Assembly: GCA_002710685.1 (NCBI GenBank)
Contig: PALD01000035.1
Location: 1 to 64,000, forward strand
Source: Cytophagaceae bacterium
GTDB taxonomy: Bacteria; Bacteroidota; Bacteroidia; Flavobacteriales; Flavobacteriaceae
DNA length: 64,000 nucleotides
Direction: 5' to 3'
Shown here: positions 12,986 to 22,410 of the stretch, in pieces
Layout: each line of letters opens with the position of its first letter
Numbering within the stretch: the first letter of the stretch is position 1
Program-made: the position numbers and the translations under genes
Notes under the pieces: model-generated
The model's database searches: none
Told to the model about the DNA's origin: nothing
What the model saw: the letters and a program-made list of their open reading frames with translations, nothing else

Positions 12986-15900
12986 ATGAGAGACTTCAAC
13001 TTCTCGAAGTACAACAAGATTTTAGGATGGGGCGTATTCCTCATCGGGATTATAACTTACGCACTTACTGTAGAACCTACAGCCAGTTTTTGGGACGCGG
13101 GAGAATACATCTCCACTTCGTCAAAGCTTGAGATAGGGCACCCGCCCGGCGCGCCGCTCTATCAAATGTTGGGTGCATTTTTCTCCATTTTTTCTCCAGA
13201 CCCTGCACATGTGGCACTTGCCGTGAACTTCATGTCATGCCTGGCATCAGCCTTTACGGTGATGTTCATGTTCTGGTCCATAGGGTTGTTGTTAAAAAAA
13301 CTCATCAAAAGGTCAAATGAAGAACTAACCCCCGCAAACAAGTGGGCCCTGCTTTCAGCTTCGTTTATAGGAGCCACATCATATATATATACTGATAGTT
13401 TTTGGTTCAATGCAGTGGAGGCAGAGGTGTATGCCATGGCCACTTTTATCCTGGCCATCATGTTTTACCTTGCCCTATTATGGGAAAGGGATATGTTTAA
13501 ACCGCGGGGCAACCGCTGGCTTATCCTTATCTGTTTTATCATAGGGTTGTCTTTTGGGGTACATTTTATGGGCCTATTGACCATTCCTGCCATCGGTTTT
13601 CTTTATTTTTTCAAGAATTACAAGACCATTACCATCAAAAACTTTATCGTTGCCACGATTGCCGTGGTGGCCATATTGATGTTCATCTTTAAATTGCTCT
13701 TGCCGTATACACTGAGCTTTTTTGGCTATGCAGAGGTTTTCTTTGTAAACTCTGTGGGATTGCCCTTCAACAGCGGCACCATAATCGCGGGGCTGGTCTT
13801 CATCGCATTGTTCTATTACCTCATCAAATTCACCAAAAAGAAGAAATACTATCAGCTCAACACACTCTTGCTGTGCATACTCTTCATACTCGTAGGTTTC
13901 AGCAGCTGGATGATGCTCCCTATACGTGCAAACGCAGGGACAACCATAAACGAGAACAACCCTAACAACGCCAGGGAACTCCTCGCCTATTACAACCGCG
14001 AGCAATATCAAGAAACCCATCTATTCTATGGTCCTCAATTTACTGAAATGTACAGCAGCGACCTGGACCCTTCTGAACCCTACAAGGATGACAAGCCCAA
14101 TTATGAGAAAGATGAAGAAACGGGCAAGTACGTCATCATCAATGATTATAAGAACGCAATACCCAATTACGCCGCAAAGCATAAAGCCTTTCTGCCACGT
14201 ATGTGGAGTACAGAACATATTGCCAATTATATGCGGTTTACTGGGCCTTTAAAGTTTACCATCAAGCCAGAATACGCCTCAGACCCCAACCTGCAACAGG
14301 CCGTTGCCCAGTTTAGGAGCGATGCGGCTTCTGGTCAAATCGATTATGAGGGGTACAACTCTTTCTTGATGCGCATACGCGATTATGTGGATGTTGAAAA
14401 ACCTTCCTTTGGTGACAATATGCGCTATCTGTTCCAGTTTCAGATAGGATACATGTTCTGGCGGTACTTTATGTGGAATTTTGTGGGTAGGCAGGATGAT
14501 ATTCAGGGCAAATATGATGACCTTCACGGCAACTGGCTGAGTGGCATCAATATTATTGATGACGCCCGGTTGGGCCCTCAAGAAAACCTGCCCAGCGATG
14601 TCAAGGACAACAAGGCGAGAAACACATATTTTTTCCTCCCGCTTATACTGGGACTTCTGGGGCTTGTATTTCAGGCCAGCAAAGACAAGAAGAATTTCTG
14701 GGTACTCCTGGTGTTCTTCCTCTTTACCGGTATTGCGCTCAAAATCTATCTTAATGAACGGCCATTTGAGCCCAGGGAGAGGGATTATGCCCTGGTAGGC
14801 TCGTTCTATGTATTTGCCATGTGGATCGGTTTTGGGGTCTATGCCATTTATGACATGTTAAAAGATAGGCTTAACGCCAAAATACTTATCCCCGTGGTTA
14901 CTGTGGTTTGCCTATTGGCAAGTCCCGTCCTGCTGGCCTCGCAAAACTGGGATGACCATGACCGCTCCGGGCGCAAGACCGCCATGGCCATGGCAAAGAT
15001 GTACCTGGATAGTTGTGATGAAAACGCCATACTCTTTACCATAGGTGACAATGATACGTTTGCACTATGGTATGCCCAGGAAATTGAAGGGTACCGTAGG
15101 GACGTGCGCGTTGTCAACACCAGTCTTTTTCAGACGGCGTGGTACATTGACGACATGAAGAAAAAGGCCTATGAAAGCGACCCCATACCCGGGCAGTTGA
15201 CGCACAAAAAATACAATTCAGGTACCCGTGACGCCATCTGGTATGATGATCTTTTACAAGGGGACACCCTAGACATAAAGACATGGATGAACTGGGTGTC
15301 AAGCGACAATCCAAAAACCATGGCCGAGGTACAGAGTGGTTCAATGGTACATACCTTCCCCACTAAAAACATAAGCATCCCCGTGGACAAGGACAAAGTG
15401 GTCAAGAATGGTACCGTGGCCGCCAAGGACAGGGCGAGTATCGTGGATACCGTGTACCTATCTATTGACTCCAACATTCTTTACAAGAACCGCGTACTCA
15501 TGCTCGATGTTATTGCAAACAATGACTGGGACCGACCCATTTATTTTACCGGGGGCAGCTTTGGCGATGATGACTATATCTGGATGAAGGATTATCTTCA
15601 ACTTGATGGCGTATGCTATAAACTGGTCCCCATCAAGACACCCATAGATCCTAAAGCCCCCTATGATATGGGCAGGATAGATACAGACAAGTTTTATGAC
15701 ATCGCCACAAACTGGTACTGGGGCAACAGTGGCAATCCTGATATCTACCATGACACCGAGACCAGGCGCAACGGCATAACATACCGTGGCAACCTGGCCA
15801 GGCTGATTGAAAAATTAATTGATGAAGGCAAGAATGACAAGGCCAAGGATATCCTGGACCTTGCCATGGAGAAGATGCCGGTTGACAAGTTTGAGTATTA

Positions 15901-16294
15901 CACCCTTCTTGAACCCTTTATAAGTGGTTATTATCAAATAGGCGAAAAGGAAAAGGCCCGTGAGATATGGGATGAACTTGTACAGATCTATCATGAAAAG
16001 CTGGATTACTGGAGCCAGGTATCTTATGAAAGACAGCAAAACTACATCGAAGAAATCATTACGGACATAGAGCGTTACCGCAGCCTTGTGGACCTCCTTA
16101 TCTATAATGATGATACTGAGCGTTTCCCTGAAAAGTCAAAAGAATTCAATGAGTACCTCATGAAGTTCAACTTTGGCTCTCAGGAAGAACCACTGCCAGA
16201 GGATGCTGACTCCATACCAAAAGGCGAACCAGAAATGGGTTTTGACATTAACGATTCAATCCCTCAGGAGGTCATAGATTCCCTAACGCAGTAA
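12986..16294 (+). CDS. DUF2723 family membrane protein (predicted lipid-linked glycosyltransferase)
   Basis: This 1102-residue protein has about ten N-terminal membrane helices. They follow the family hallmark ASFWDAGEYISTSSKLEIGH with HPPGAPLYQM in the first loop (residues ~33-58), then a second membrane block around 545-660. The C-terminal ~400 residues form a soluble region ending in TPR-like helices (KAKDILDLAMEKMP). DUF2723 proteins are of the PMT/GT-C fold and in Bacteroidota are linked to envelope protein or glycan modification. The acidic DxE-like WDAGE residues are the likely catalytic site. The gene is followed after 3 bp by a NodB deacetylase, probably in one operon. Confidence 0.88.
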   Translation: MRDFNFSKYNKILGWGVFLIGIITYALTVEPTASFWDAGEYISTSSKLEIGHPPGAPLYQMLGAFFSIFSPDPAHVALAVNFMSCLASAFTVMFMFWSIGLLLKKLIKRSNEELTPANKWALLSASFIGATSYIYTDSFWFNAVEAEVYAMATFILAIMFYLALLWERDMFKPRGNRWLILICFIIGLSFGVHFMGLLTIPAIGFLYFFKNYKTITIKNFIVATIAVVAILMFIFKLLLPYTLSFFGYAEVFFVNSVGLPFNSGTIIAGLVFIALFYYLIKFTKKKKYYQLNTLLLCILFILVGFSSWMMLPIRANAGTTINENNPNNARELLAYYNREQYQETHLFYGPQFTEMYSSDLDPSEPYKDDKPNYEKDEETGKYVIINDYKNAIPNYAAKHKAFLPRMWSTEHIANYMRFTGPLKFTIKPEYASDPNLQQAVAQFRSDAASGQIDYEGYNSFLMRIRDYVDVEKPSFGDNMRYLFQFQIGYMFWRYFMWNFVGRQDDIQGKYDDLHGNWLSGINIIDDARLGPQENLPSDVKDNKARNTYFFLPLILGLLGLVFQASKDKKNFWVLLVFFLFTGIALKIYLNERPFEPRERDYALVGSFYVFAMWIGFGVYAIYDMLKDRLNAKILIPVVTVVCLLASPVLLASQNWDDHDRSGRKTAMAMAKMYLDSCDENAILFTIGDNDTFALWYAQEIEGYRRDVRVVNTSLFQTAWYIDDMKKKAYESDPIPGQLTHKKYNSGTRDAIWYDDLLQGDTLDIKTWMNWVSSDNPKTMAEVQSGSMVHTFPTKNISIPVDKDKVVKNGTVAAKDRASIVDTVYLSIDSNILYKNRVLMLDVIANNDWDRPIYFTGGSFGDDDYIWMKDYLQLDGVCYKLVPIKTPIDPKAPYDMGRIDTDKFYDIATNWYWGNSGNPDIYHDTETRRNGITYRGNLARLIEKLIDEGKNDKAKDILDLAMEKMPVDKFEYYTLLEPFISGYYQIGEKEKAREIWDELVQIYHEKLDYWSQVSYERQQNYIEEIITDIERYRSLVDLLIYNDDTERFPEKSKEFNEYLMKFNFGSQEEPLPEDADSIPKGEPEMGFDINDSIPQEVIDSLTQ

Positions 16295-16297
16295 GCC

Positions 16298-16948
16298 ATG
16301 TTCATACCTCTCCCCGTCCGTGTGCCAAAGGTTGTTAAATGGTACTACAATCAATACGTGTGGGATAAATTTCGCGAAAGCGAAAAAAAGAAGGAACTTT
16401 TCTTGACCTTTGACGATGGCCCCATCCCAGAGGTTACACCCTGGGTCATAGAGACACTTAACAACTATGGAGCTAAGGCCACCTTTTTTTGCATAGGTGA
16501 CAATGTGCGCAAGCATCCTGAGATTATCAAGCTCCATGAGGACGCGGGCAATACCGTGGCAAACCACACCATGAACCACCTTAAAGGTTGGGTTACCCCA
16601 AAAGGGGATTACGTCAACAATGTGCTACAGGCCGAAGCCATGATCAATGAACACATATCGACCCCCTTGAGAAAAATGCTGAGGCCGCCGTATGGCAAAA
16701 TAAAAGCCAACCAGGCAAAAGAACTGATCAAGGAAGGATATGAAATCATATTGTATGATGTCATTGCCTATGACTGGGACAAGGAAGTCTCGCCAGAAAA
16801 ATGTTATGACAACATCGCCAAAAACGTGAAAAGTGGTAGCATTATCGTTTTTCACGATAGCCTAAAAGCTGAAAGAAACATGAAGTATGCACTTCCCAGA
16901 GTGCTTGAAAAATTTACTGAAGAAGGGTATACCTTCAAGGCGCTCTAG
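16298..16948 (+). CDS. Polysaccharide deacetylase (NodB domain)
   Basis: This 216-residue carbohydrate esterase of family CE4 removes acetyl groups from N-acetylated sugars in cell-wall or exopolysaccharide glycans. The catalytic motifs are LTFDDGP (residues ~31-37), the metal-binding NHTMNH and the later RPPYGK. The HDS segment near the end (IIVFHDSLKAERN) supplies the fourth motif. No signal peptide is obvious; the short N-terminus FIPLPVRVPK may be a weak membrane anchor. The gene begins 3 bp after the DUF2723 gene. Its stop codon overlaps the stop of the convergent thioredoxin-like gene by 4 bp. Confidence 0.92.
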   Translation: MFIPLPVRVPKVVKWYYNQYVWDKFRESEKKKELFLTFDDGPIPEVTPWVIETLNNYGAKATFFCIGDNVRKHPEIIKLHEDAGNTVANHTMNHLKGWVTPKGDYVNNVLQAEAMINEHISTPLRKMLRPPYGKIKANQAKELIKEGYEIILYDVIAYDWDKEVSPEKCYDNIAKNVKSGSIIVFHDSLKAERNMKYALPRVLEKFTEEGYTFKAL

Positions 16949-17241
16949 ACGTATTCCTGAACGAGCCCTATCAGGGTATTGGCATCCTGCTCCCCGCTTT
17001 GACGCCATTTCATCTCACCCTTCTTGTAGATCATCAATGTAGGCAAGCCTTTGATGCGCAAGGCTTCGGCGAGTTCCGGATTCTTGTCGATATCAATCTT
17101 GATAACCTTTGCCTTATCGCCCAGCGCCGCGGCTACATCACGCAAGATGGCATGCATGGCGGCTGCTTGTTCGTTCCACTCTGTATAAAAATCGAGCAGA
17201 ACAGGAATTTCCTGGTCGATCAGTGCTCCAAATTTTGACAT
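16945..17241 (-). CDS. Thioredoxin-fold protein lacking the CxxC motif
   Basis: The 98 residues follow thioredoxin closely: PVLLDFYTEW, then KVIKIDIDKNPELAEALRIK and GLPTLMIYKKGE, including the cis-proline TP-like position (GLPT). However, the active-site WCGPC is replaced by WNEQA, and the whole protein has no cysteine. It cannot be a redox thioredoxin. A structural or chaperone-like role, as for other redox-dead thioredoxin folds, is inferred. The reading frame is intact and the codon use looks normal, so it is not an obvious pseudogene. Confidence 0.85.
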   Translation of the reverse strand: MSKFGALIDQEIPVLLDFYTEWNEQAAAMHAILRDVAAALGDKAKVIKIDIDKNPELAEALRIKGLPTLMIYKKGEMKWRQSGEQDANTLIGLVQEYV

Positions 17242-17365
17242 ATATACTGCACTAAAGTTGAGCTAAATGTAGTATTCCCCATTTTAAATACCAAAATTTT
17301 AAGGGATTGTTAGCTTTTAGATAAAGAATTACTTTAGCCTGGATGGCAATCAAGGGGTTAACAGA

Positions 17366-18199
17366 TTAATAATTGAACCCAAAAATCCCATTATTGATGC
17401 TTACCTGGGTACCGCTATTTGTGGTCGCGATAAAATTAAAGGTACCGCCTACTGATTTTTCTGCGACATTGTTAGATTCTATGACCAGTGTACCAGATTG
17501 CACTGTTAGTTGAATGCCGTTTGCAACATAACCTGCCCTATACGTTTCAGAAGTAGTGATATCAGCCAGTGAATATGTGCCTGGTTCTACATTGCGTGGA
17601 AAGATGATCCTTACAATCACCGTTCTCGTACTGCCATACCCCACGACATTTGAACCCACTTGTTCAGATGAGGTTACCTGTACATCAAGTGGAAAATTAT
17701 TGATATTGCATGAAAAAGTGGTAGCTGCCAGGGGCTGGTCTTCAATGGTATCGATTATGGGCTCATAGATGGGTACATCATAGATTATCCCTTTAGTAAA
17801 GACCAAATCCCTATCGCTGCCCGGGTCACCTGCCCTAAACCTGAAACTACCATAGTAACTATCGTTGTTTACCTGGTCTATGACAATTTCTCCCGCACCA
17901 TTGTCTGTACTGGTATAGGTGCGTATGTCATTTTTGTAATATTCAGCCAGGTTGATACCATCTTCTTCAAGGGGAAAGGTCCCCACTGAGTTTTGGCTTA
18001 TGGTAAGTTCCAGGCGTTCATCTCCCCTAAAACCGGTAAACCTTACACGCCCATCTTCAAGAATTTGCGCCCTCCCGGCAGAAGCTTTCCAGAAAACAGA
18101 ATCCTTAGTACCTTGCATGACCGCGGTATTTACCGGGATATCATCTGCACAGCCCACAAGCAATACCGCTAAGAATAAGGATAATAAAAGATGTTTCAT
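17366..18199 (-). CDS. DUF6252-like lipoprotein
   Basis: The protein is 277 residues from the ATG at 18199, with a type II signal peptide (MKHLLLSLFLAVLLVGC; lipidated Cys17). The frame is open upstream from another ATG but that would hide the signal. The mature part is all-beta, with two similar halves: residues ~35-125 (VFWKASAGRAQILEDGRVRF) and ~145-270 (FSCNINNFPLDVQ). This fits surface or periplasmic lipoproteins of the DUF6252 type common in Flavobacteriia. No enzymatic motif is seen. Confidence 0.75.
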   Translation of the reverse strand: MKHLLLSLFLAVLLVGCADDIPVNTAVMQGTKDSVFWKASAGRAQILEDGRVRFTGFRGDERLELTISQNSVGTFPLEEDGINLAEYYKNDIRTYTSTDNGAGEIVIDQVNNDSYYGSFRFRAGDPGSDRDLVFTKGIIYDVPIYEPIIDTIEDQPLAATTFSCNINNFPLDVQVTSSEQVGSNVVGYGSTRTVIVRIIFPRNVEPGTYSLADITTSETYRAGYVANGIQLTVQSGTLVIESNNVAEKSVGGTFNFIATTNSGTQVSINNGIFGFNY

Positions 18200-18250
18200 A
18201 ACAACCTTGATAGATGCATCAAAAGTAAAATTTCTAGGCATAAAAACGTA

Positions 18251-18279
18251 TTGAGAGCCAGAAAATTATATTATCTTTG
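18251..18279 (+). promoter_or_regulatory. Promoter of rpsP-rimM
   Basis: TTG (18251-18253), 18 bp, TATCTTTG (18272-18279) match the Bacteroidota promoter. The transcript leader of ~75 nt has two hairpins, GCCCAT/ATGGGC (18297-18314) and GGGGTCGGGTACCCC (18334-18348), before the S16 start. Confidence 0.8.
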
Positions 18280-18361
18280 CACGCTCATTAAAAGAAGCCC
18301 ATGATTATTATGGGCTGCAATAAATTATAATCGGGGTCGGGTACCCCAAAAATTAATTTTT

Positions 18362-18925
18362 ATGCCAGTTAAAATCAGATTACAGAGACACGGTAAAAAA
18401 GGTAAACCTTTTTACTGGGTTGTTGCCGCGGATAGCCGCGCAAAAAGGGATGGTAAATTTCTTGAAAAACTAGGAACCTACAACCCAAACACAAATCCTG
18501 CAACCATTGACCTTGATGTGGATGCATCAGTAAAATGGTTACAGAACGGTGCTCAGCCTACTGAAACTGCCAAAAGGCTACTTTCGTACAAAGGTGCACT
18601 CTTAAAGAACCATCTTGTGGGTGGTGTGCGTAAAGGTGCCTTGACCGAAGAGCAAGTGGAAGAAAAATTCAACGCTTGGTTAGAGGAGAAAACAGGAAAA
18701 GTAGAGGCTAAGAAAGAAAACCTTTCTAAAGAGGAAGAAAAAGCTAAAGCTGAAGCCCTTGAGGCTGAGAAGAAAGTGAACGAAGCCCGTATCGCTGCTG
18801 CTCAACCAGAAGAAGCTCCTGCTGAAGAAGCTGAAGAAACCGCTCCAGAAGCAGAAGCCGGCGAAGAGCCAGCTGCTGAGACCGAAGAAGCTCCTGCTGA
18901 AGAAGAGGAGAAAAAAGAAGATTAA
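18362..18925 (+). CDS. rpsP: 30S ribosomal protein S16
   Basis: The N-terminal ~85 residues are the S16 domain (MPVKIRLQRHGKKGKPFYWV, VVAADSRAKRDGKFLEKLG), which binds 16S rRNA in the 30S body. The remaining ~100 residues are an acidic, Ala/Glu-rich tail with AEEAEETAPEAEAGEEP character, typical of Bacteroidota S16 but here long (187 residues in total). rimM follows after 17 bp, as in many bacteria; trmD, often the next gene, is not here. Confidence 0.97.
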   Translation: MPVKIRLQRHGKKGKPFYWVVAADSRAKRDGKFLEKLGTYNPNTNPATIDLDVDASVKWLQNGAQPTETAKRLLSYKGALLKNHLVGGVRKGALTEEQVEEKFNAWLEEKTGKVEAKKENLSKEEEKAKAEALEAEKKVNEARIAAAQPEEAPAEEAEETAPEAEAGEEPAAETEEAPAEEEEKKED

Positions 18926-18942
18926 GCTAAGACCTGTTCACG

Positions 18943-19467
18943 ATGCGTAAGGAAGATTGTTTCTACCTGGGGAAAATCGTGAGAAAATTTAGTTTTAAGG
19001 GCGAGTTACTGGCCAAGCTGGATACTGACGAACCCGAAATGTATGAAGAAATGGAATCAGTACTTGTCGATTTTAACGGCAACCTGGTTCCATTTTTTAT
19101 TGAGCATGCCCAGCTGCACAAATCTGAGTTGCTACGCATTCAATTTGAGGATGTACATACTGAGGAAGATGCTGATGACCTGGTGGGCGCAGAACTCTAC
19201 CTGCCCCTCGACATGCTCCCAGAACTGGAAGGCGACCAGTTCTATTTTCATGAAATCACTGGTTTTACCGTAATTGATCAAAACTATGGCGAGGTGGGCA
19301 TCATTAAATCCATCAATGACAACACCGCACAGGCCCTTTTTGAAATCATGCAAGGTGATAAGGAAATACTTATTCCCGTAAATGATGACTTCATCAAGAA
19401 AGTGGATAAGGAAAACAAACAGATCTTACTGGAGACTCCCCCAGGGCTGATAGATATCTATCTTTAG
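18943..19467 (+). CDS. rimM: Ribosome maturation factor RimM
   Basis: This 174-residue two-domain protein helps assemble the head of the 30S subunit and binds S19. The N-terminal RimM beta-barrel (LGKIVRKFSFKGELLAKLDT) and the PRC-barrel (FYFHEITGFTVIDQNYGEVG) are both visible. It follows rpsP in one operon. The stop codon overlaps the stop of the convergent PepSY gene by 4 bp. Confidence 0.95.
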   Translation: MRKEDCFYLGKIVRKFSFKGELLAKLDTDEPEMYEEMESVLVDFNGNLVPFFIEHAQLHKSELLRIQFEDVHTEEDADDLVGAELYLPLDMLPELEGDQFYFHEITGFTVIDQNYGEVGIIKSINDNTAQALFEIMQGDKEILIPVNDDFIKKVDKENKQILLETPPGLIDIYL

Positions 19468-21005
19468 GCTTTTTTCTTTGGCGAAAGCCTAAAATACACC
19501 CAGAACGTAACACCGGCAAGCAAGAGCCAGAAGACATCTAACACAAAAAAATCCATCGTGGCCGGCCCTAACGTTTTCCAGAACCAGTTACCCGTTACAA
19601 AACCATTGACAAGTGGTATGGCCAGACCCAGGATGCTCCCCAATAACAGACAAGTTCTAGTGGTAAAACCATTGTCTTTCTTAAAGATGAAAAACAAGCT
19701 CAACAGCAACCACCCGATGAAGTAGAACGGGTACAGGAATCCCATGCCAGAGTAGCCCAACTTGACGGCGATAAAGCCCGCAGCGGTCATGGGGTACATC
19801 GTCAAACTAATGGCTATAAAAACATAAGCAACCCGGTTGTTGAACCTGCGTTTCTTTTCAGGAAGGTTTTTTTTATCGCGGGCCGTAAGCCATATCAACA
19901 CGCCAGAGAGGATCACCACACAGGAGATGATGCCCAGCAGAAAAGACACCGCCTTGAGTGCATAACCCCCATAATCTCCATAATGCAGCCTGAACAGGAT
20001 GTTCTTTACCCCATCAAGGTATGAAACATGTACATCAGGATTTTTAACTACTGTTGTTTTTTCGCTTAAAGCGGAATAGACCACCTTGCCCGGGCCGGTC
20101 AATTGCTGTGCATATTGCTGCGCACCCTCGATGGTAACATGCATGCCCGTGTCACCATAGTTTGCGATAAAAACCTTGGTGATTTGAAAATCATCCCAGC
20201 GGTTACGGGTTTCCTTAAAAAGTTGCGTAAGATCAGGTATTGCCGCCAGGGCCTCGCCATTAAACTGCCGTGCAGGCTCAGCATACTCAAGATCTTCGTA
20301 CATCTTTGCCTGCTCACCACCGTAAAGCACAAAAACGCTGGGCGCGACGGCAAGTGCCTTTAACATGAAGAATGCCCCGGTCACGGCATACACAAACTGA
20401 AACGGCAAGCCTATCACCCCCAGTACGGTATGTGCGTCCGTCCACAGGGTTTTTAGTTTCGCTCGGGGGCGAAAAACATAAAAGTTCGTTTTGATCTTAT
20501 CCCAATGGATAACAACCCCCGTGATGATGGTAAACAAGAAAAAAAGCGCCACAAAGCCCGAAAGGTAATACCCCACGGGATAATAGATCTGGGCAAAAAA
20601 ATGGAGCCGGTACAAAAACTCGCCCAGCCCATAAGACTCCATATATGTTGAAGTGCTGGACGTTTCCGGGTCCAGGTAGAAAAAGGTTCCTGGTCGTGCA
20701 TCCACCCGGGTGGTGTCCTTTGTGTTTGAGAGGGTGACGTTCACCCTGCGCTCGTCATAATATTTCTGGATGGTAATGTCCCGACCATACAGGTCATATT
20801 TCGCCGAAAGGCTATCAATAGCCCTGTTGACATCAAGCTCCATACCTTGCCTGGGGGCATTGGCCTCATTACGCTCCCAGTTTGTTATCTCATCCCTGAA
20901 AAATGCAAAAGAGCCAGCAAAAAATATAACATATAATGCCACGCAAATGACAATACCGCTCACGGTATGGGTGTGGAACATGATGTTGTAGACCCGTTTG
21001 TTCAT
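19464..21005 (-). CDS. PepSY-associated TM helix protein (iron-uptake reductase-like)
   Basis: This 513-residue inner-membrane protein of the PepSY_TM family begins with HTHTVSGIVICVALYVIFFA, the first helix with its conserved histidines. A long periplasmic part is followed by LHYGDYGGYALK and four further helices. Family members of this type accompany siderophore receptors and are thought to reduce ferric siderophores or handle the released iron; FoxB and FpvG are examples. It is the last gene of the operon headed by the TonB receptor, following two small membrane proteins with a 4 bp overlap. Confidence 0.88.
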   Translation of the reverse strand: MNKRVYNIMFHTHTVSGIVICVALYVIFFAGSFAFFRDEITNWERNEANAPRQGMELDVNRAIDSLSAKYDLYGRDITIQKYYDERRVNVTLSNTKDTTRVDARPGTFFYLDPETSSTSTYMESYGLGEFLYRLHFFAQIYYPVGYYLSGFVALFFLFTIITGVVIHWDKIKTNFYVFRPRAKLKTLWTDAHTVLGVIGLPFQFVYAVTGAFFMLKALAVAPSVFVLYGGEQAKMYEDLEYAEPARQFNGEALAAIPDLTQLFKETRNRWDDFQITKVFIANYGDTGMHVTIEGAQQYAQQLTGPGKVVYSALSEKTTVVKNPDVHVSYLDGVKNILFRLHYGDYGGYALKAVSFLLGIISCVVILSGVLIWLTARDKKNLPEKKRRFNNRVAYVFIAISLTMYPMTAAGFIAVKLGYSGMGFLYPFYFIGWLLLSLFFIFKKDNGFTTRTCLLLGSILGLAIPLVNGFVTGNWFWKTLGPATMDFFVLDVFWLLLAGVTFWVYFRLSPKKKA

Positions 21006-21301
21006 AGGATGGGATTGATAAGTTTACCGCAATAAATTGCTATGGAGAAAAGAAGGGCAAGCCCAAGGTATATGCCCCATATTCTATAACCACTTTTTGC
21101 CAAGAAGGCGAGTATCATAAGGATTACCCAGAGAATGAACCCCGTGTAGGTAATGGTTATCAATACCGCTTTGTGCGGAAATAAAAAGGCAAGGGCCATG
21201 TGCAGGGTGGTTGATACAAGATATCCCCCCAGGATGCCCGCCGAAATCTTGAGAAAACGTTGCCATCCCGATTGTTCAAGGTATTTTTTATTAGCTGGCA
21301 T
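21002..21301 (-). CDS. Small membrane protein of iron operon (DUF3649-like)
   Basis: This 99-residue protein with three membrane helices begins at ATG 21301 (MPANKKYLEQSGWQRFLKIS). The frame is open to 21400, but the longer form would overlap the previous gene more. AGILGGYLVSTTLHMALAFL and the second helix fit DUF3649, which occurs next to PepSY reductases and siderophore receptors. The start lies 11 bp inside the preceding gene, so the two are translationally coupled. The family call rests on context as well as on sequence. Confidence 0.65.
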   Translation of the reverse strand: MPANKKYLEQSGWQRFLKISAGILGGYLVSTTLHMALAFLFPHKAVLITITYTGFILWVILMILAFLAKSGYRIWGIYLGLALLFSIAIYCGKLINPIL

Positions 21302-21638
21302 AAGCAAAGGTTGTGAATATCTCCAGTAAAAAGACAAATAGGCACCCCATAAGCAGCAAACCCAGGTAAACACTGCCCAATGGCGCAAGCAAAACCACAA
21401 GGCTCCCTATGGTCATCAATGCCACAAGCCCAAAAAACACCCCCGCACCAAGACCTTGCGCCAAGACCATGAGTGAAAATGCGACAAGAAGGAGCACCAC
21501 GCCTAGAACTTTAGCATTACCCCTATTGTGCCTGATCCACCCTTCATAAAGAAAAGGTGGATTAAGCTGGGCACGTCTGGACGTGTTATACAGGATATGG
21601 AATCCTAGCAGAAATGTTAAACAACTTATGGAAATCAT
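21291..21638 (-). CDS. Small membrane protein of iron operon (DUF3325-like)
   Basis: This 115-residue protein has four predicted membrane helices and a cytoplasmic loop with RRAQLNPPFLYEGWIRHNRG. Its length, helix number and place between DUF4198 and DUF3649-like genes match DUF3325 proteins of iron operons. It abuts the previous gene directly (stop at 21639). The molecular role is unknown, presumably support for the PepSY reductase. Confidence 0.65.
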   Translation of the reverse strand: MISISCLTFLLGFHILYNTSRRAQLNPPFLYEGWIRHNRGNAKVLGVVLLLVAFSLMVLAQGLGAGVFFGLVALMTIGSLVVLLAPLGSVYLGLLLMGCLFVFLLEIFTTFAYAS

Positions 21639-22355
21639 CTAGGGTTTTGTATAGGTAACACAGTGCCAAATGAACTCATAATCTTCTCCATTATACCTGC
21701 CGGGCACTTCTTCTTTTTTGGTCACTTCAACTATATATTTCTCACCGGGCCAGGGCAGGGTGGTCTCGATAATCCCTTCTTCATTTGTCCATGACTCCTT
21801 TGCCCACTGGTCGCTGATGTAGGTCTTGGTCTCATGGTTTGCCAGTGGCTCGCCTTTATAAAAAACCTGTAGTTTTATCTTGTTAGCATCCGTTGAAAGC
21901 GATTTTACCGTTATTCCTTCTGGGTTGTGAATGGTTGTGGCCCCAACTTTATCGCCCACGTTCATCTGGGCAACGGCATGGTAATGGGTCTTAAAAATCC
22001 CAAAATCATATTGTGTGTAATCTATCACATCAATCTCATTATTGTTCAAGAAAAATGTATACGTACCTTCCTCCTTAGGTGTAAAGGCTGCCGTAAAATG
22101 ATTTTCCTTTTGCTCAATGCTCAACCTTGACTTCTTTCCTGCGGGACTCACGGCCCAAAGGGTGAATTTTTTTGCGCTTTGAAAGGTTTCTCCTGCTACT
22201 TCTTCAATAACTCCGTATGTGTACTCCCCCATAAAGACCTTCACGGTCTGTTGCGTGTTCACCCTTGCAGAAGTGGGGACCTCTAACCACATGTAATGGG
22301 CTTTCGCCGAAAGGCAAACGAGCAAGAATGCTAAAAGTAGGATTGATCTTTTCAT
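21639..22355 (-). CDS. DUF4198 periplasmic protein
   Basis: This 238-residue protein has a signal peptide (MKRSILLLAFLLVCLSAKAH) whose cleavage exposes the conserved N-terminal His (HYMWLEVPTS). DUF4198 proteins are periplasmic, share this metal-binding-like start, and accompany TonB-dependent metal uptake. A second histidine-containing loop (DFGIFKTHYHAVAQM) lies near residue 125. It is the second gene of the iron operon, 55 bp after the receptor, and probably binds or delivers the metal in the periplasm. Confidence 0.83.
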   Translation of the reverse strand: MKRSILLLAFLLVCLSAKAHYMWLEVPTSARVNTQQTVKVFMGEYTYGVIEEVAGETFQSAKKFTLWAVSPAGKKSRLSIEQKENHFTAAFTPKEEGTYTFFLNNNEIDVIDYTQYDFGIFKTHYHAVAQMNVGDKVGATTIHNPEGITVKSLSTDANKIKLQVFYKGEPLANHETKTYISDQWAKESWTNEEGIIETTLPWPGEKYIVEVTKKEEVPGRYNGEDYEFIWHCVTYTKP

Positions 22356-22410
22356 GATGTGTTGTTTAATGAAGAAGCCTTCCCCCGTAAGGAAAGGCTA
22401 AATTTTTTAA

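Noticed and set aside
13574-15751. Long open frames opposite the DUF2723 gene
   Set aside because: They are shadows of a strong coding gene, with no family similarity and unnatural composition (Cys/Tyr-rich).
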